Made by a program: the position numbers and the translations under genes. From Planctomycetaceae bacterium (GTDB taxonomy: Bacteria > Planctomycetota > Planctomycetia > Planctomycetales > Planctomycetaceae), in NCBI GenBank assembly GCA_018699955.1, contig JABISG010000104.1, positions 1-41,049 of the forward strand: a stretch of 41,049 bases of DNA, given 5' to 3'. The notes under the pieces were generated by a model. That model made no database searches and had not been told where the DNA came from. It saw nothing but the letters and a program-made list of their open reading frames with translations. This document shows positions 1 through 8,883 of this stretch, piece after piece; within the stretch, counting starts at the first letter, position 1; the number at the start of each line of letters is the position of its first letter.

Positions 1-2
1 GC

Positions 3-140
3 AATGATCTGGTCCACCGTGTGTCGGTTCTGTTTCATCTCAAAGAATCCTTTCCGGGTGTTCAGCCCGGTCAAGATTCTCTCACTCGCTGTGGATCAAT
101 TAAAGGGGGGAAGGCCAAGTTCCCGGAAACGGCTTTCGTC
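3..140 (+). pseudogene. Degraded or frameshifted upstream part of an FGE-sulfatase domain
   Basis: Frame 3 is open from the window edge. It reads a stretch ending in SIKGGKAKF, which resembles the linker that precedes the RLPSEAEWEYA motif in FGE-sulfatase domains. That motif itself appears only in frame 2, just downstream, and frame 2 has a TAA stop at 101-103. The frame change is what one missing base near 104-140 would produce. The Val-Ser-Trp motif expected further upstream is not intact in any frame, so additional damage is possible. Similarity was judged by eye over a short stretch, so this is an inference. A sequencing or assembly error at a contig end would look the same. Confidence 0.4.
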
Positions 141-3100
141 TGCCGAGCGAAGCCGAATGGGAATACGCCTGCCGCGCCGGCAGCACGGGCATGTTTTTCT
201 TTGGCGAGGAAAGCAAACTGGGCAACTATGCCTGGTACATGTCGAATTCCAAGGCAAAGACACATCCAGTCGGCGAGAAACAACCCAACGGATTCGGTGC
301 CTACGACATGCACGGCAACATTTCGGAGTGGTGCTGGGACCAATTCGACAAGAACTATTTCAAGCAGTTCAGTGGTGAAGACGACGTTCTTGATCCGCTT
401 GGCCCTCCGACCGGCTCGATTCGCGTGCGCCGTGGCGGTGCCTGGCGCCACCAAGCGAGGCATTGCCGTGCGGCACTTCGGCACGATAACGCACCGAACA
501 TCCGAGTCAACTACCAAGGCATCCGACTGGCGATGACGGTTGAGGCGGCGAATGCACAGGCTTCAACCGCCGACCCGCATCGTCGCGCGGCGGAAGAGGT
601 GCTGCGGCTGGGCGGGAGTGTGCGCGTTTGGTCGCCGGGGGCGAAAAGTGTCGCCAGAATTGAGGACCTTCCGCGCGGCCGGTTCGCCCTTCAAAGCGTA
701 GGTTTTGTGGAAAAACGGGAACTGACGGTCGACAGCCTTGAGTTTCTGAGCACTGTCGAGTTTCTCGAATCCGCGAATTTCCCAAGCACACATATTTCAG
801 ACGAAAGCCTTCGACATTTGGGCCGTGTGACCAATCTCCAGCAAATCAATCTCTCCTATTCCCAAGTAACCGATGCGGGAGTTCGGCACCTCTCCAATCT
901 CATTTCGTTGACCGATCTTACTCTAGGCGGAAATCCGGGAGTCACCGATGCATCGACTGATGTCATCGCAGGGCTTGAAGGTCTTCGCCGGCTGCGGCTC
1001 AATGGAATGCCAATCACCGATGCAGGACTCAATGCCCTATCGGACCTGCCAAATCTAACAGCCCTCTACCTTGGCCATTGTGAGCAGATTTCCGAAATTG
1101 GACTCGGCCACCTTCAGTCATTGGAGTTTCTTCAGCAGCTTGAACTTCATGACACCGCGATTGGCGACGAAGCGGTGGCTCAAATTGGGCAACTGAAGAC
1201 ACTTCGTTTTCTTGATCTTCGCAAGACGAACGTCACAGAGTCGGGCGCGGCCCAAATGGAAGAACTGCTTCCGATGTGCGCGATTCTTCACCCGTCACTT
1301 GAGCACAAGGCGGACCGGCAAGCAGCCCTGTGGGCACTCGAAAATCGTGGGACGGTGTCCGCATGGGGGATCGGCAAGTTGCAGACAATCCCGCCGACAG
1401 CACTGGCCGTTCAATACATCGTGTTCAGCGGTAAAACAAAACCAAGAACAGGTTCGATCAACCTCGAAGGACTGCATAGCATTGAAGGTCTGAGGTGGCC
1501 GAGCTTGCAGGAAGCAGACCAGGAGCTCGCGCACATCGGAAAGCTGACCAGCTTGACGCAATTGGACCTCGGTTTATCCGACGTTTCCGCAGCAGGGCTT
1601 AAACATTTGGCCCCGTTGAGCCAGTTGGAAATTCTCATGTTAGGTCATTGCATTCGATTATCGGATGAAGCACTGGCGAGCCTGGCCACATTGGAGCAAT
1701 TGCGAAATCTCCATCTCAATTCCGTGCCGATTACCGACGATGGACTATCACACCTTGCCCGACGGAACAGCCTGCGTGTTTTATACCTGGAAGGCTGTAA
1801 GAAGATTTCCGGTCAGGGGATGGAACACCTGTCGGCACTACCGGCTTTGAGATTTCTCCACGTTGGCAACACAGCCATCGACGATGCTGCTCTTTTGCAC
1901 CTGAAGAGAATGAAGTCTCTACGAATATTGAATATCGTCGGGACAAATGTCAGCGCCGCCGGCGCCGCCCAGTTACAGCAAGCGCTGCCGGGCTGCGTCA
2001 TCTTTCACGAGTCGCTGAATGACGTGCCGTGGCAATCGGCAGCACATCCACCCGCCGACGCCGACCGTGCCGCGGCCGAATGGGTTATGTCGGTCGGTGG
2101 AAGCGTATATGCGACTTCGGGCAACGATCAACGCACAATCATCAATGTGCAGTCAAAAGAGATGCTCCCCAAAGAACGGTTCAAGGTCTTTGGTGTGGTT
2201 TTCGAGGACCCGATGCATGCCAAAGAGGTGACAGACAACAACGTTGTCAACTTGAAAGGTCTTACCGGTTTGAACGGTCTTCGACTCGGTCATACAGAAG
2301 TCACCGGCCGCGGAATCTCGCAGCTCGCGCCGATGCCCAACATCCAAGAAATCTGCATGCCTCATAATTTCGATGAAGCGGAACTCCGATCTCTCTCACA
2401 ACTGAAAGGCATCAAGCACGTTGAATTATGGACACCGAACTATACCAATGCTTGCATTGTCCATCTGAACGAGATTCCTGGACTAGAAAAACTCACGCTT
2501 ACGAACACAGCGATTACCGACAACGGATTCCACCGGCTTTCCGCGCGGCAGCTTCGTGCGTTCCGACTAGAGGGCAATTTCGAGCTAAGCGACGCTGCAT
2601 TTGAGCATCTAAAGAACTTTCCACAATTGGCAGAGGTTACTATTCTGGGAGCTCCCAACGTTCGAATTCTCTCAGACTTGGGCTTGGCGCATCTACAAGA
2701 CGTCAAGCAGCTGGAAAGGTTGTTTCTGCACAACACCAAAGTCACAGCGGCCGGAGTGGCTGCTCTGAAACAGGCGCTTCCAAAATGCAAGGTTGATTGG
2801 GACGGCGGTGTCGTCGGGGCTTGGCAACCCACAGTTGAACAACAATCATTTTTCGACGCCGTCGCAAAGCTCAAACCGGAGGAACAAATCGAGGCGGTCC
2901 GCAAGCAACTCAAACTCGCCAACACCGACTTCGACGGAAAACTGAAATACAAAATCCAGAACGGCCTCGTGCTGGAACTGCAGTTCATCACCGATGACGT
3001 GACAGACATCTGGCCGGTACGGGCGCTGCCACACATCCAGCGTTTCTTCTGTAACGGCTCGGCGGCCGGCAAAGGCCGTTTGGCCGATCTTTCCCCCTTG

Positions 3101-3358
3101 CAGGGGATCCCAATACTGAGTCTGAACTGTTCCAATACGCGCGTCGCCGATTTATCCCCTTTGCAGCGAATGCAGCTGGGGTATCTGCACTGTGGCAACA
3201 CGCAGGTGGCTGACCTGTCCCCCTTGCAGGAGATGCCGCTGAAAGAGCTGTTCTGCCCAGAAGCAGCGGCCCGCAAGAACGCCCCACTGCTGAAGAAGAT
3301 CAAAACGCTCAAGACAATCAACAGCCAGCCGGCGGCGAAGTTCTTCACGACAAAATAG
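104..3358 (+). CDS. FGE-sulfatase (partial) / leucine-rich-repeat fusion protein, 5' end broken
   Basis: The frame is open from 104, just after an in-frame TAA at 101-103; the first ATG is at 191, inside the FGE domain. Residues before and after it (RLPSEAEWEYACRAG, GNISEWCWDQF, RRGGAWRHQARHCRAALRHD) are the C-terminal half of an FGE-sulfatase/SUMF1-like domain. The remaining roughly 930 residues are leucine-rich repeats of the LTDAGL type. They form three modules that begin at about nt 578, 1313 and 2062, each opening with a Arg-x-AAxxVxxxGGxV header; each module ends in an ALPxC-like motif. The C-terminus has three copies of the DLSPLQ repeat (about nt 3080-3240). Planctomycetes use FGE-like and LRR domains in large signalling or surface proteins; catalytic formylglycine generation should not be assumed. 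No signal peptide can be seen because the start is missing. The gene ends 35 bp from the convergent yebC stop. Confidence 0.75.
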   Translation, partial: RGEGQVPGNGFRLPSEAEWEYACRAGSTGMFFFGEESKLGNYAWYMSNSKAKTHPVGEKQPNGFGAYDMHGNISEWCWDQFDKNYFKQFSGEDDVLDPLGPPTGSIRVRRGGAWRHQARHCRAALRHDNAPNIRVNYQGIRLAMTVEAANAQASTADPHRRAAEEVLRLGGSVRVWSPGAKSVARIEDLPRGRFALQSVGFVEKRELTVDSLEFLSTVEFLESANFPSTHISDESLRHLGRVTNLQQINLSYSQVTDAGVRHLSNLISLTDLTLGGNPGVTDASTDVIAGLEGLRRLRLNGMPITDAGLNALSDLPNLTALYLGHCEQISEIGLGHLQSLEFLQQLELHDTAIGDEAVAQIGQLKTLRFLDLRKTNVTESGAAQMEELLPMCAILHPSLEHKADRQAALWALENRGTVSAWGIGKLQTIPPTALAVQYIVFSGKTKPRTGSINLEGLHSIEGLRWPSLQEADQELAHIGKLTSLTQLDLGLSDVSAAGLKHLAPLSQLEILMLGHCIRLSDEALASLATLEQLRNLHLNSVPITDDGLSHLARRNSLRVLYLEGCKKISGQGMEHLSALPALRFLHVGNTAIDDAALLHLKRMKSLRILNIVGTNVSAAGAAQLQQALPGCVIFHESLNDVPWQSAAHPPADADRAAAEWVMSVGGSVYATSGNDQRTIINVQSKEMLPKERFKVFGVVFEDPMHAKEVTDNNVVNLKGLTGLNGLRLGHTEVTGRGISQLAPMPNIQEICMPHNFDEAELRSLSQLKGIKHVELWTPNYTNACIVHLNEIPGLEKLTLTNTAITDNGFHRLSARQLRAFRLEGNFELSDAAFEHLKNFPQLAEVTILGAPNVRILSDLGLAHLQDVKQLERLFLHNTKVTAAGVAALKQALPKCKVDWDGGVVGAWQPTVEQQSFFDAVAKLKPEEQIEAVRKQLKLANTDFDGKLKYKIQNGLVLELQFITDDVTDIWPVRALPHIQRFFCNGSAAGKGRLADLSPLQGIPILSLNCSNTRVADLSPLQRMQLGYLHCGNTQVADLSPLQEMPLKELFCPEAAARKNAPLLKKIKTLKTINSQPAAKFFTTK

Positions 3359-3393
3359 CGTTGTGATGCTGCGGTGATCGCGGAAACCAGCCG

Positions 3394-4149
3394 CTACACT
3401 TCGGCGGCGACTTCGGCCATCACTTCATCGGGAATGTTGAAGTTGGCCGTCACGCTTTGCACGTCGTCCTGTTCGTCGAGGGCTTCCAGCAGTCTGAGAA
3501 TCTTACGGCTATCGGACGCATCCAACTCGACCGTCGTCGATGCAATGCGTGTCATTTCGGCCACGTCGGTTGGAATCTTCCCCGCTTCCAACGCGTCGGC
3601 GACCTGCTGGAAGACGTCGATTCCGCAGATGACTTCAAACAAATCTCCCGAGCGGGCAACGTCGTCGGCTCCCGCTTCCAACGCGACCTCAAACAGTCGG
3701 TCCTCGTCGATGTTTTCGACGGGAACGGTGAACAGCCCTTTGCGGTCGAACATCCAGGCGACACAGCCGGTGCTGCCCAGGTTTCCGCTGTTGACCTCAA
3801 AGATCTTGCGGACTTCGCCGGCGGTACGGTTGCGGTTGTCGGTGAGAATGTCGCAGAGGACGGCCGTTCCGCCGGCACCGTAACCTTCGTAAACCACTTC
3901 CTCGAAATTCTCGCCCGTCGTCTCGCCGGTGCCCTTTTTAACGGCGCGGTCGATCGTGTCGGCCGGCATGCTCGACTTTTTGGCTTTGTCGATCGCGTAA
4001 CGCAATGCGAGGTTCATCGTGGGGTCGCCGCCACCGCTTCTGGCGGCAACAATGATCGCGCGGCTGAGCTTGCCAAACAGCTTGCCGCGTTTCTTATCGA
4101 TCACCCCTTTCTTGGCAGCGATATTCGCCCAATGTGAGTGTCCAGCCAT
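3394..4149 (-). CDS. yebC: YebC/PmpR/TACO1-family DNA-binding regulatory or translation factor
   Basis: A 251-residue protein beginning MAGHSHWANIAAKKG, the hallmark N-terminus of the YebC/PmpR/TACO1 family, whose members are usually about 240-250 residues long. Further family signatures are RAIIVAARSGGGDP, NLALRYAIDKAK, and a VYEGYGAGGTAVLCDILTDN stretch near residue 90. A TTG two codons upstream (4155) is in frame, but the ATG at 4149 gives the canonical N-terminus. Members act as transcriptional regulators in some bacteria and, in the TACO1 and later YebC literature, as ribosome-associated factors that relieve stalling at proline stretches. It lies 89 bp downstream of the TPR gene on the same strand, so co-transcription is possible. 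Nothing in the sequence is abnormal. Confidence 0.95.
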   Translation of the reverse strand: MAGHSHWANIAAKKGVIDKKRGKLFGKLSRAIIVAARSGGGDPTMNLALRYAIDKAKKSSMPADTIDRAVKKGTGETTGENFEEVVYEGYGAGGTAVLCDILTDNRNRTAGEVRKIFEVNSGNLGSTGCVAWMFDRKGLFTVPVENIDEDRLFEVALEAGADDVARSGDLFEVICGIDVFQQVADALEAGKIPTDVAEMTRIASTTVELDASDSRKILRLLEALDEQDDVQSVTANFNIPDEVMAEVAAEV

Positions 4150-4238
4150 GCGCAATAACCTGTCGTGATCGATCAGCTTCGTTGAGCCGCATTATGCAGA
4201 GGAATGCTCCCCTGCGGATCGCGGCAAACCGGCTTGGT

Positions 4239-6542
4239 CTATTTGTCAGCCGGTTTCGGATTCAGCTTCTCTTCGATTGATTTGATGATTTTTTCATCGG
4301 GTTTCTTTTGCTTTTTTGCGTCGTCGAGGGCCTTTTGCCAGGCGTCTTTTGCCTTGTCGGCCTGGCCCGCGCGATCGTAGCAATCGCCGAGGTGATCCCA
4401 AATTGTGGCATCGCCGCCGCCCGGCAACGAGACGGCCTTTTCCAGATGCGGAATCGCTTCCTTGAATTTCCCCAGCTTGAACAGCACCCAACCCATGCTG
4501 TCCAGATAGGCGGCGTTTTCCGGCTCGGCTTTGATCGCGATGCGGATCATCTTTTCGGCGCGTTCAAGATTCTTGCCGCGATCGGCCCAGAGATATCCCA
4601 GGTCGTTGTTCACCGAAGGATCTTCGGGGTCCTCTTCGAGAATCTTCTCCAGGATCGCTTCGCCCTTGGGGAAATCGCCCTGTTGGACGTAGATGTTCGA
4701 GAGGCTGAACTGTGCCCGCCGCACGGTCGGTTTGGCCGCCGGCTGCTTGTTGTAATTCTCGATGATTTCTTCAAACAGCGGGATGGCCTCATCCCAGTTT
4801 TCGGCGTGATAGAAGATCCACCCTTCCTGATAATGCAGCAGCGGATTGTCCGGCAAACCTTGGCGGGCTTCACGAATTGCTGTGATTGCCTTCTTGGTCT
4901 GCCCGTTCATTTCGTGGGCTTGCGACAGGCGGTACAGAAACATCGGCCACTGGCCGGCAAGTGCCGGCTCCGTCGATGCTTCATCGAACACCTCGGCCGC
5001 TTGACCGTATTTTTCATTTTCCAGCAGCAGCGAACCGAGTTCGGAATAAACAGCACCCGCGCGGTCGGCGCGAGCTTTCAGGGCGAATCGATACAGCTCC
5101 ACGGCCGCATCAATTTTCTTGGCATCGCCGGCCAATTTCCCCAGGATGAAGCTTCCGTTGAAATCGAGTTTGGGGTTGTCCCCTTTCGACATTTCGCGGC
5201 CTGCGGCAATCAGACTGTCGAGCAGTTTCTCGTCTTCTTGAATCGCCTTCATCTCGGTCTCGAGTTTGCCGAGATTGGCCGCCAATTGCTCGGGCGAACG
5301 GGTTCCACCGAATCCTTTGGCCAATGCCTGAATGAGTTCGGCCGGTCGTTTCTGTTGTCGATACACGGCGGCCAAACCGAGATACCCGGACATCTCGGTC
5401 GAACTTTTGAGCGCCGTCTTATACATCGCTTCGGCGTCGTCCAACCGTTTGGCGGCGAGGTATTGGTCGGCCAGGAACAGTTGCAGCAACGCGTTGCGGG
5501 CATCCTTCTTCGCCAGCGTCTCAAGCCGACCGATCAACTCGTCCGACTTCTTGGTTGCCTTCAAGATATCGGCAAGCAACACGTAGGCGGCACGCCCTTT
5601 CGATTGCAACTGCCCGTCGAAATACTTCTGCAATTGCGTGAGGGCCTCGTCGTGTTTTCCCGTTTGGAAGTAGACGCGTGCCAGGTTGTAGCTGAGATTG
5701 CCGGGCTTACCGCGAGCGTCTTTGGCGGCTTGCTCAAACGCCTTGATGGCAAGATCGGTCTTATTGGCATTGAGAAAAATCTGCCCCAGACGTTCGTAAC
5801 TGGTGTTGGGATCGATCTGCAGTGACGCTCGCGTCCTTTGGTCGAGTTTGTATTTCTTGGGGTGTGCCAGCGCGTCGAAGACGACTTCGTACGCCGTCGC
5901 CGCTTTGTCCTTATTTCCGATTGCACCGTATAAAATGCCGAGATCGCGATTGAGTGTCACGAAATCGCCCGACATTTTGTCGATGCGTTTCGACTGGACC
6001 GCCTGTTCCATCAGCTCGATGGCTTTGGGGATTTGGCGTTGGGCCGCCAGGAAAATCCCCAACCGCCGCAGAAGCTGATAGTCATCTGGATCGAGCTTAA
6101 CCGCCTTGAATGCGAACTTGACGGCGTCATCACGTCGATTCAGCCGGAAAGCCAACGGCACCAGTTCGCGGTAAACCTTGATGGCCGTCGGATCGAGTTC
6201 AACGGCCTTCTTGAAATCCTCATAGGCCCCTTTGAAATCGTTTCGCGATTCCTTGATGCGACCGGCAAGATACCACGAAATGGCGTCAAGCCGTTTCTTT
6301 TCCGCCTCGCTTCTTGGTTTCTTTGGATCAAACGGTGTGGCCGGATCGTCAAGGTCCTGCGATTGCGCGGCCTTCGAGGTGGCATTGGCACTCTTTGGAT
6401 TGGGGGCATCGACGGCTTTGTCAGGAGTCTGAGCGACCACCCGCGATGACGCAATCTCGCCCAGCGAGAAGCCGATTGTTATTATCGCGACCAGCAAGAA
6501 TAACGTGGCACGTCGGCAATGATAATGAGCTGCACACTGCAT
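4239..6542 (-). CDS. Exported tetratricopeptide-repeat protein
   Basis: A 767-residue protein. The ATG at 6542 was chosen over the upstream in-frame starts because AAGGGGAG lies about 7 nt before it. The N-terminus carries a basic segment and a hydrophobic core (RRATLFLLVAIITIGFSL) followed by a polar stretch with an Ala-Gln cleavage-like site, consistent with a signal peptide or one membrane anchor. After a low-complexity linker rich in Ala, Pro and Asp, the rest is TPR-like helices: examples are GAYEDFKKAVELDPTAIKVY near the N-terminus and repeats ending in PENAAYLDSMGWVLFKLGKF near the C-terminus. The C-terminal tail is Lys-rich. TPR arrays are protein-interaction scaffolds; a periplasmic or cell-surface location is inferred from the signal sequence. 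No enzymatic domain was recognised. Specific function unknown. Confidence 0.85.
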   Translation of the reverse strand: MQCAAHYHCRRATLFLLVAIITIGFSLGEIASSRVVAQTPDKAVDAPNPKSANATSKAAQSQDLDDPATPFDPKKPRSEAEKKRLDAISWYLAGRIKESRNDFKGAYEDFKKAVELDPTAIKVYRELVPLAFRLNRRDDAVKFAFKAVKLDPDDYQLLRRLGIFLAAQRQIPKAIELMEQAVQSKRIDKMSGDFVTLNRDLGILYGAIGNKDKAATAYEVVFDALAHPKKYKLDQRTRASLQIDPNTSYERLGQIFLNANKTDLAIKAFEQAAKDARGKPGNLSYNLARVYFQTGKHDEALTQLQKYFDGQLQSKGRAAYVLLADILKATKKSDELIGRLETLAKKDARNALLQLFLADQYLAAKRLDDAEAMYKTALKSSTEMSGYLGLAAVYRQQKRPAELIQALAKGFGGTRSPEQLAANLGKLETEMKAIQEDEKLLDSLIAAGREMSKGDNPKLDFNGSFILGKLAGDAKKIDAAVELYRFALKARADRAGAVYSELGSLLLENEKYGQAAEVFDEASTEPALAGQWPMFLYRLSQAHEMNGQTKKAITAIREARQGLPDNPLLHYQEGWIFYHAENWDEAIPLFEEIIENYNKQPAAKPTVRRAQFSLSNIYVQQGDFPKGEAILEKILEEDPEDPSVNNDLGYLWADRGKNLERAEKMIRIAIKAEPENAAYLDSMGWVLFKLGKFKEAIPHLEKAVSLPGGGDATIWDHLGDCYDRAGQADKAKDAWQKALDDAKKQKKPDEKIIKSIEEKLNPKPADK

Positions 6543-6900
6543 TGGTGGCTCCCCTTGGTAAGCGGACGACATTCGCCCCAGTCGAAATCTCAAAGTACGC
6601 CAAACACCCCCCAAGCCTTGACCGATGGCCCAGGATCGCGATCTCTCTCACAGCGGAAAACTGAACCTAATCCAAACAGTATGCTCATCTTAACCATTTT
6701 CGGCCAGAAGTACCAAGCCGGGTTTCCCTGGCCCCTTGCTGCACAGACGTGCGAAATTCTTGAATTCCGATATCGATACCGCCCAAATCCCGGCACGGCA
6801 TGATGGCCTTCTGGCAGTTCAGATGCTCATTGGAACGACGAAACCCGATGAATCGGGTCACTACGAACCACTGTAATTGCATGTCAGCAGCCCAACGGCC
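6543..6900. other. Intergenic region, promoter side of the TPR gene
   Basis: About 360 bp between two genes on the minus strand: it is the upstream region of the TPR gene and the 3' flank of the zinc-ribbon/TPR gene. Short open frames exist but lack a convincing ribosome-binding site or recognisable protein. A weak short inverted repeat (ACCCG/CGGGT, 6-nt loop) lies near 6843-6858 and has no T-tract. I see no RNA gene and no confident promoter. Confidence 0.5.
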
Positions 6901-7965
6901 TCAGTCGTCGAACTCCAATTCCACGGCTTCTTCTTCGTCCGGCTCGTCCTCTGCTTCGTCGTCGTCCCACATCTGTTTCAGTGCGGCCAGTTTTTCATCT
7001 TCTCCCAGCTGCTCGTAACACGAGACCAGAAGCGGATAGGCGGGGACGTAGTTCGAACAGTCGTCGAGGGCCAGCTGCAGCGTTGCTGCGGCACGGTCGG
7101 TCTCTCCCTGCTCCAGCAGCGCGCGGCCGAGATTGTATTTCACCCCGGCCGAATGGGGGACACGGTCGAGAATGACGCGATACCCATCCAACGCGCCCAT
7201 CAGGTCACCGCGACGGGCTTTCAAGTTGGCGGCGTCGAGTCCCTGATAGGCTCCGCCCGTTACCGAGCCGCCGTAACTGCGCGCCAACTGCACCATCGCA
7301 ACCGGTACCCCGATGAGGAACGGCAGATTGCCGAACAGCATTTTCCAGGCGTCGCCGCGCATGCAGGCGGGACATCGCCACGTCGATCGGTGGCTCACAT
7401 AGTACACAACGACCAAAAAAACGAAGTAGAAAACGGTGAACTTTCGCGGCTTGCTATACCGGTCGCATTCATCGCAAATTTTCAGATGGTGTTCACCGGC
7501 GGGTGGATCGTGCATGGCATCGACGGTGGACAGTGAATTGCAGAATTGGCAATAAAGTTGCGGCGTCTCGGGCATGTCGGTCAGCACGAGCGTGGCCCCG
7601 CACTGCGGACATTCTTCGTCGCGAAACGCAGCCAGCCGCCCTTTTTTCTCCAGACGCTGCTTGTGAAAATCGGCCCAGGTTGCACTGCGGGAGATATCGA
7701 TTTCCAATTTCAACTTCTGCGCGGCACGCTGGGTCAGGTTGACCGCCAGCACGGCCGGCTCTCCGCTTTCGGTGAGGACGGCAAAAATCATCCGTGTGTC
7801 GCGAACTTCTGCCTGCGTGATGACTCCGGCGGGAATCTCGACGTCGTCCAACAGCAAGGTTTCCCCGTCGAAGCTGCCACGCTTACGGAAGAAACCGGTC
7901 GCGTTGCCGTTATCGTCAATCCATTGAAACTTGAAACGGAGCGGATCATCGGCGAGATGCGACAT
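6901..7965 (-). CDS. Membrane protein with zinc ribbons and C-terminal TPR
   Basis: A 354-residue protein; ATG at 7965 with AAAGGA about 9 nt upstream. The first ~110 residues have no recognised domain. They are followed by a CPQCG...CQFC zinc ribbon (about residues 116-145) and a second Cys cluster (CDECD at about 160, CPAC at about 195). Two hydrophobic segments interleave with these: KFTVFYFVFLVVVYYVSH, and a second around the LPFLIGVPVAMVQLA stretch. The C-terminal third is TPR-like (GALDGYRVILDRVPHSAGVK and the repeat that follows) and ends in a very acidic tail (DDDEAEDEPDEEEAVELEFDD region). Cysteine pairs between membrane segments suggest a metal-stabilised cytoplasmic or membrane-proximal domain. 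No enzymatic signature. It ends 358 bp before the TPR gene start; whether they share a transcript is unclear. Confidence 0.8.
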   Translation of the reverse strand: MSHLADDPLRFKFQWIDDNGNATGFFRKRGSFDGETLLLDDVEIPAGVITQAEVRDTRMIFAVLTESGEPAVLAVNLTQRAAQKLKLEIDISRSATWADFHKQRLEKKGRLAAFRDEECPQCGATLVLTDMPETPQLYCQFCNSLSTVDAMHDPPAGEHHLKICDECDRYSKPRKFTVFYFVFLVVVYYVSHRSTWRCPACMRGDAWKMLFGNLPFLIGVPVAMVQLARSYGGSVTGGAYQGLDAANLKARRGDLMGALDGYRVILDRVPHSAGVKYNLGRALLEQGETDRAAATLQLALDDCSNYVPAYPLLVSCYEQLGEDEKLAALKQMWDDDEAEDEPDEEEAVELEFDD

Positions 7966-8130
7966 CAGGCGATCCTTTCAGTGCCGGTCCCGGAAATTGT
8001 TTGACATCCCATTCGTATGCGCTGAATTCCTGCTGGCCAAAGTATTGGCGGCAGCGGACGTGAATGCAACCGACCGTGAATGGATCCAATACGATTCGTA
8101 GCGCGAAGCCAATCTGCGACAAGGATTCAC

Positions 8131-8206
8131 AACCAGCCCGCAGCGCAAGCAAGGGTTTCTTGCTCGCAATCGCCGTTCAAACCCTTGCTTGCGCGGCGGG
8201 CTGGTT
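8131..8206. repeat. Long palindrome (28-bp arms), probable dispersed intergenic repeat
   Basis: Left arm 8131-8158 and right arm 8179-8206 are reverse complements at 27 of 28 positions, with a 20-nt loop. The arm includes GCGCAAGCAAGGGTTT. No T-tract follows on either strand, so it is not a simple intrinsic terminator. It lies between divergent genes, starting 166 bp upstream of the zinc-ribbon/TPR gene and ending 45 bp before the redoxin-like gene. Similar-looking 'AAGCAAGGGTTT' palindromes are, as far as I recall, common in planctomycete genomes; this cannot be verified here. Confidence 0.85.
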
Positions 8207-8251
8207 CCCCTCCATTGCATCACAGCTTCATTGGGCTGTAATCTGATCGGC

Positions 8252-8848
8252 ATGAGAAATCGAGTGTTGATCCTGCCAATCGCTGCGGCCTTCATCGTTT
8301 CGCTGTGCGCGTACCGGCTGCGCCGCGAAGAGCGGCCGGCCACTCCGGTTGCATCGTTGACAGAACGTTCTGCAACGACGTTTTCATTGTCGAATTCCGA
8401 ATCGCCGCCGACACCAGTCCGGTTGGCGACCTTTCTTGGCCGACACCGGATCATCCTGGTGTTTTTCGACGACCGGCTGGGAGCAGATCGAGATCCGCGT
8501 CTGCTGTGGCTTTCCCGGAATGCAGAACGAATTGAGGATGCCGACATCAAAGTGTTTGGTATCAGCGGGGCATTACCGCCACAGAATCGGGCCGCCGTCA
8601 AGAAGTTACAAGAACAAGGTCTGGCCATCCCATTTGAATTGTTAACCGATCCGCCACCAACCGAGGGCGCGCCGGAAATGGGCTACCTCGTGCACAAGGA
8701 ATGGGGACGCTACGATAGACAGACCGGGCAGTCGCTGCCGGGAATCTTTCTCATCGATCGCGCCGGCCGTGTGCAGTGGAACGAAAGCAGCCCGGTCCCC
8801 GTAGAATTGGATGATCCGACACTCGAACGGTTTCTCGTCGGTGATTGA
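8252..8848 (+). CDS. Membrane-anchored redoxin-like protein lacking the catalytic cysteine
   Basis: 198 residues from ATG 8252; the ORF could extend 21 codons upstream, but that extension overlaps the palindrome and this start places the hydrophobic segment (VLILPIAAAFIVSLCAY) at the very N-terminus. Positively charged residues flank the segment, so a signal anchor is likely. The rest has the layout of an AhpC/TSA or thioredoxin-like fold: a strand at RIILVFFDD, an IKVFGISG strand, and a LPGIFLIDRAGRVQW motif. The position where a peroxidatic Cys would follow the first strand is occupied by Asp/Arg, and the only Cys in the protein is inside the hydrophobic segment. A redox role is therefore doubtful; it may be a structural or regulatory redoxin derivative. 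The next gene starts 35 bp downstream, so they are likely co-transcribed. Confidence 0.75.
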   Translation: MRNRVLILPIAAAFIVSLCAYRLRREERPATPVASLTERSATTFSLSNSESPPTPVRLATFLGRHRIILVFFDDRLGADRDPRLLWLSRNAERIEDADIKVFGISGALPPQNRAAVKKLQEQGLAIPFELLTDPPPTEGAPEMGYLVHKEWGRYDRQTGQSLPGIFLIDRAGRVQWNESSPVPVELDDPTLERFLVGD

Positions 8849-8883
8849 AATTTTTATTGACTGACGTTGATTGAAAGAACACG

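Noticed and set aside
104..560. Catalytic formylglycine-generating enzyme
   Set aside because: Only the C-terminal half of an FGE-like domain is present, and the fusion to LRR suggests a signalling or binding role.
2440..3348. 302-codon minus-strand frame opposite the LRR gene
   Set aside because: Shadow of the LRR frame; Ser/Cys/Arg-rich composition with no domain.
4308..5825. 505-codon plus-strand open frame opposite the TPR gene
   Set aside because: Antisense shadow of a high-confidence TPR gene with a signal peptide and strong ribosome-binding site; the product has no recognisable domain.
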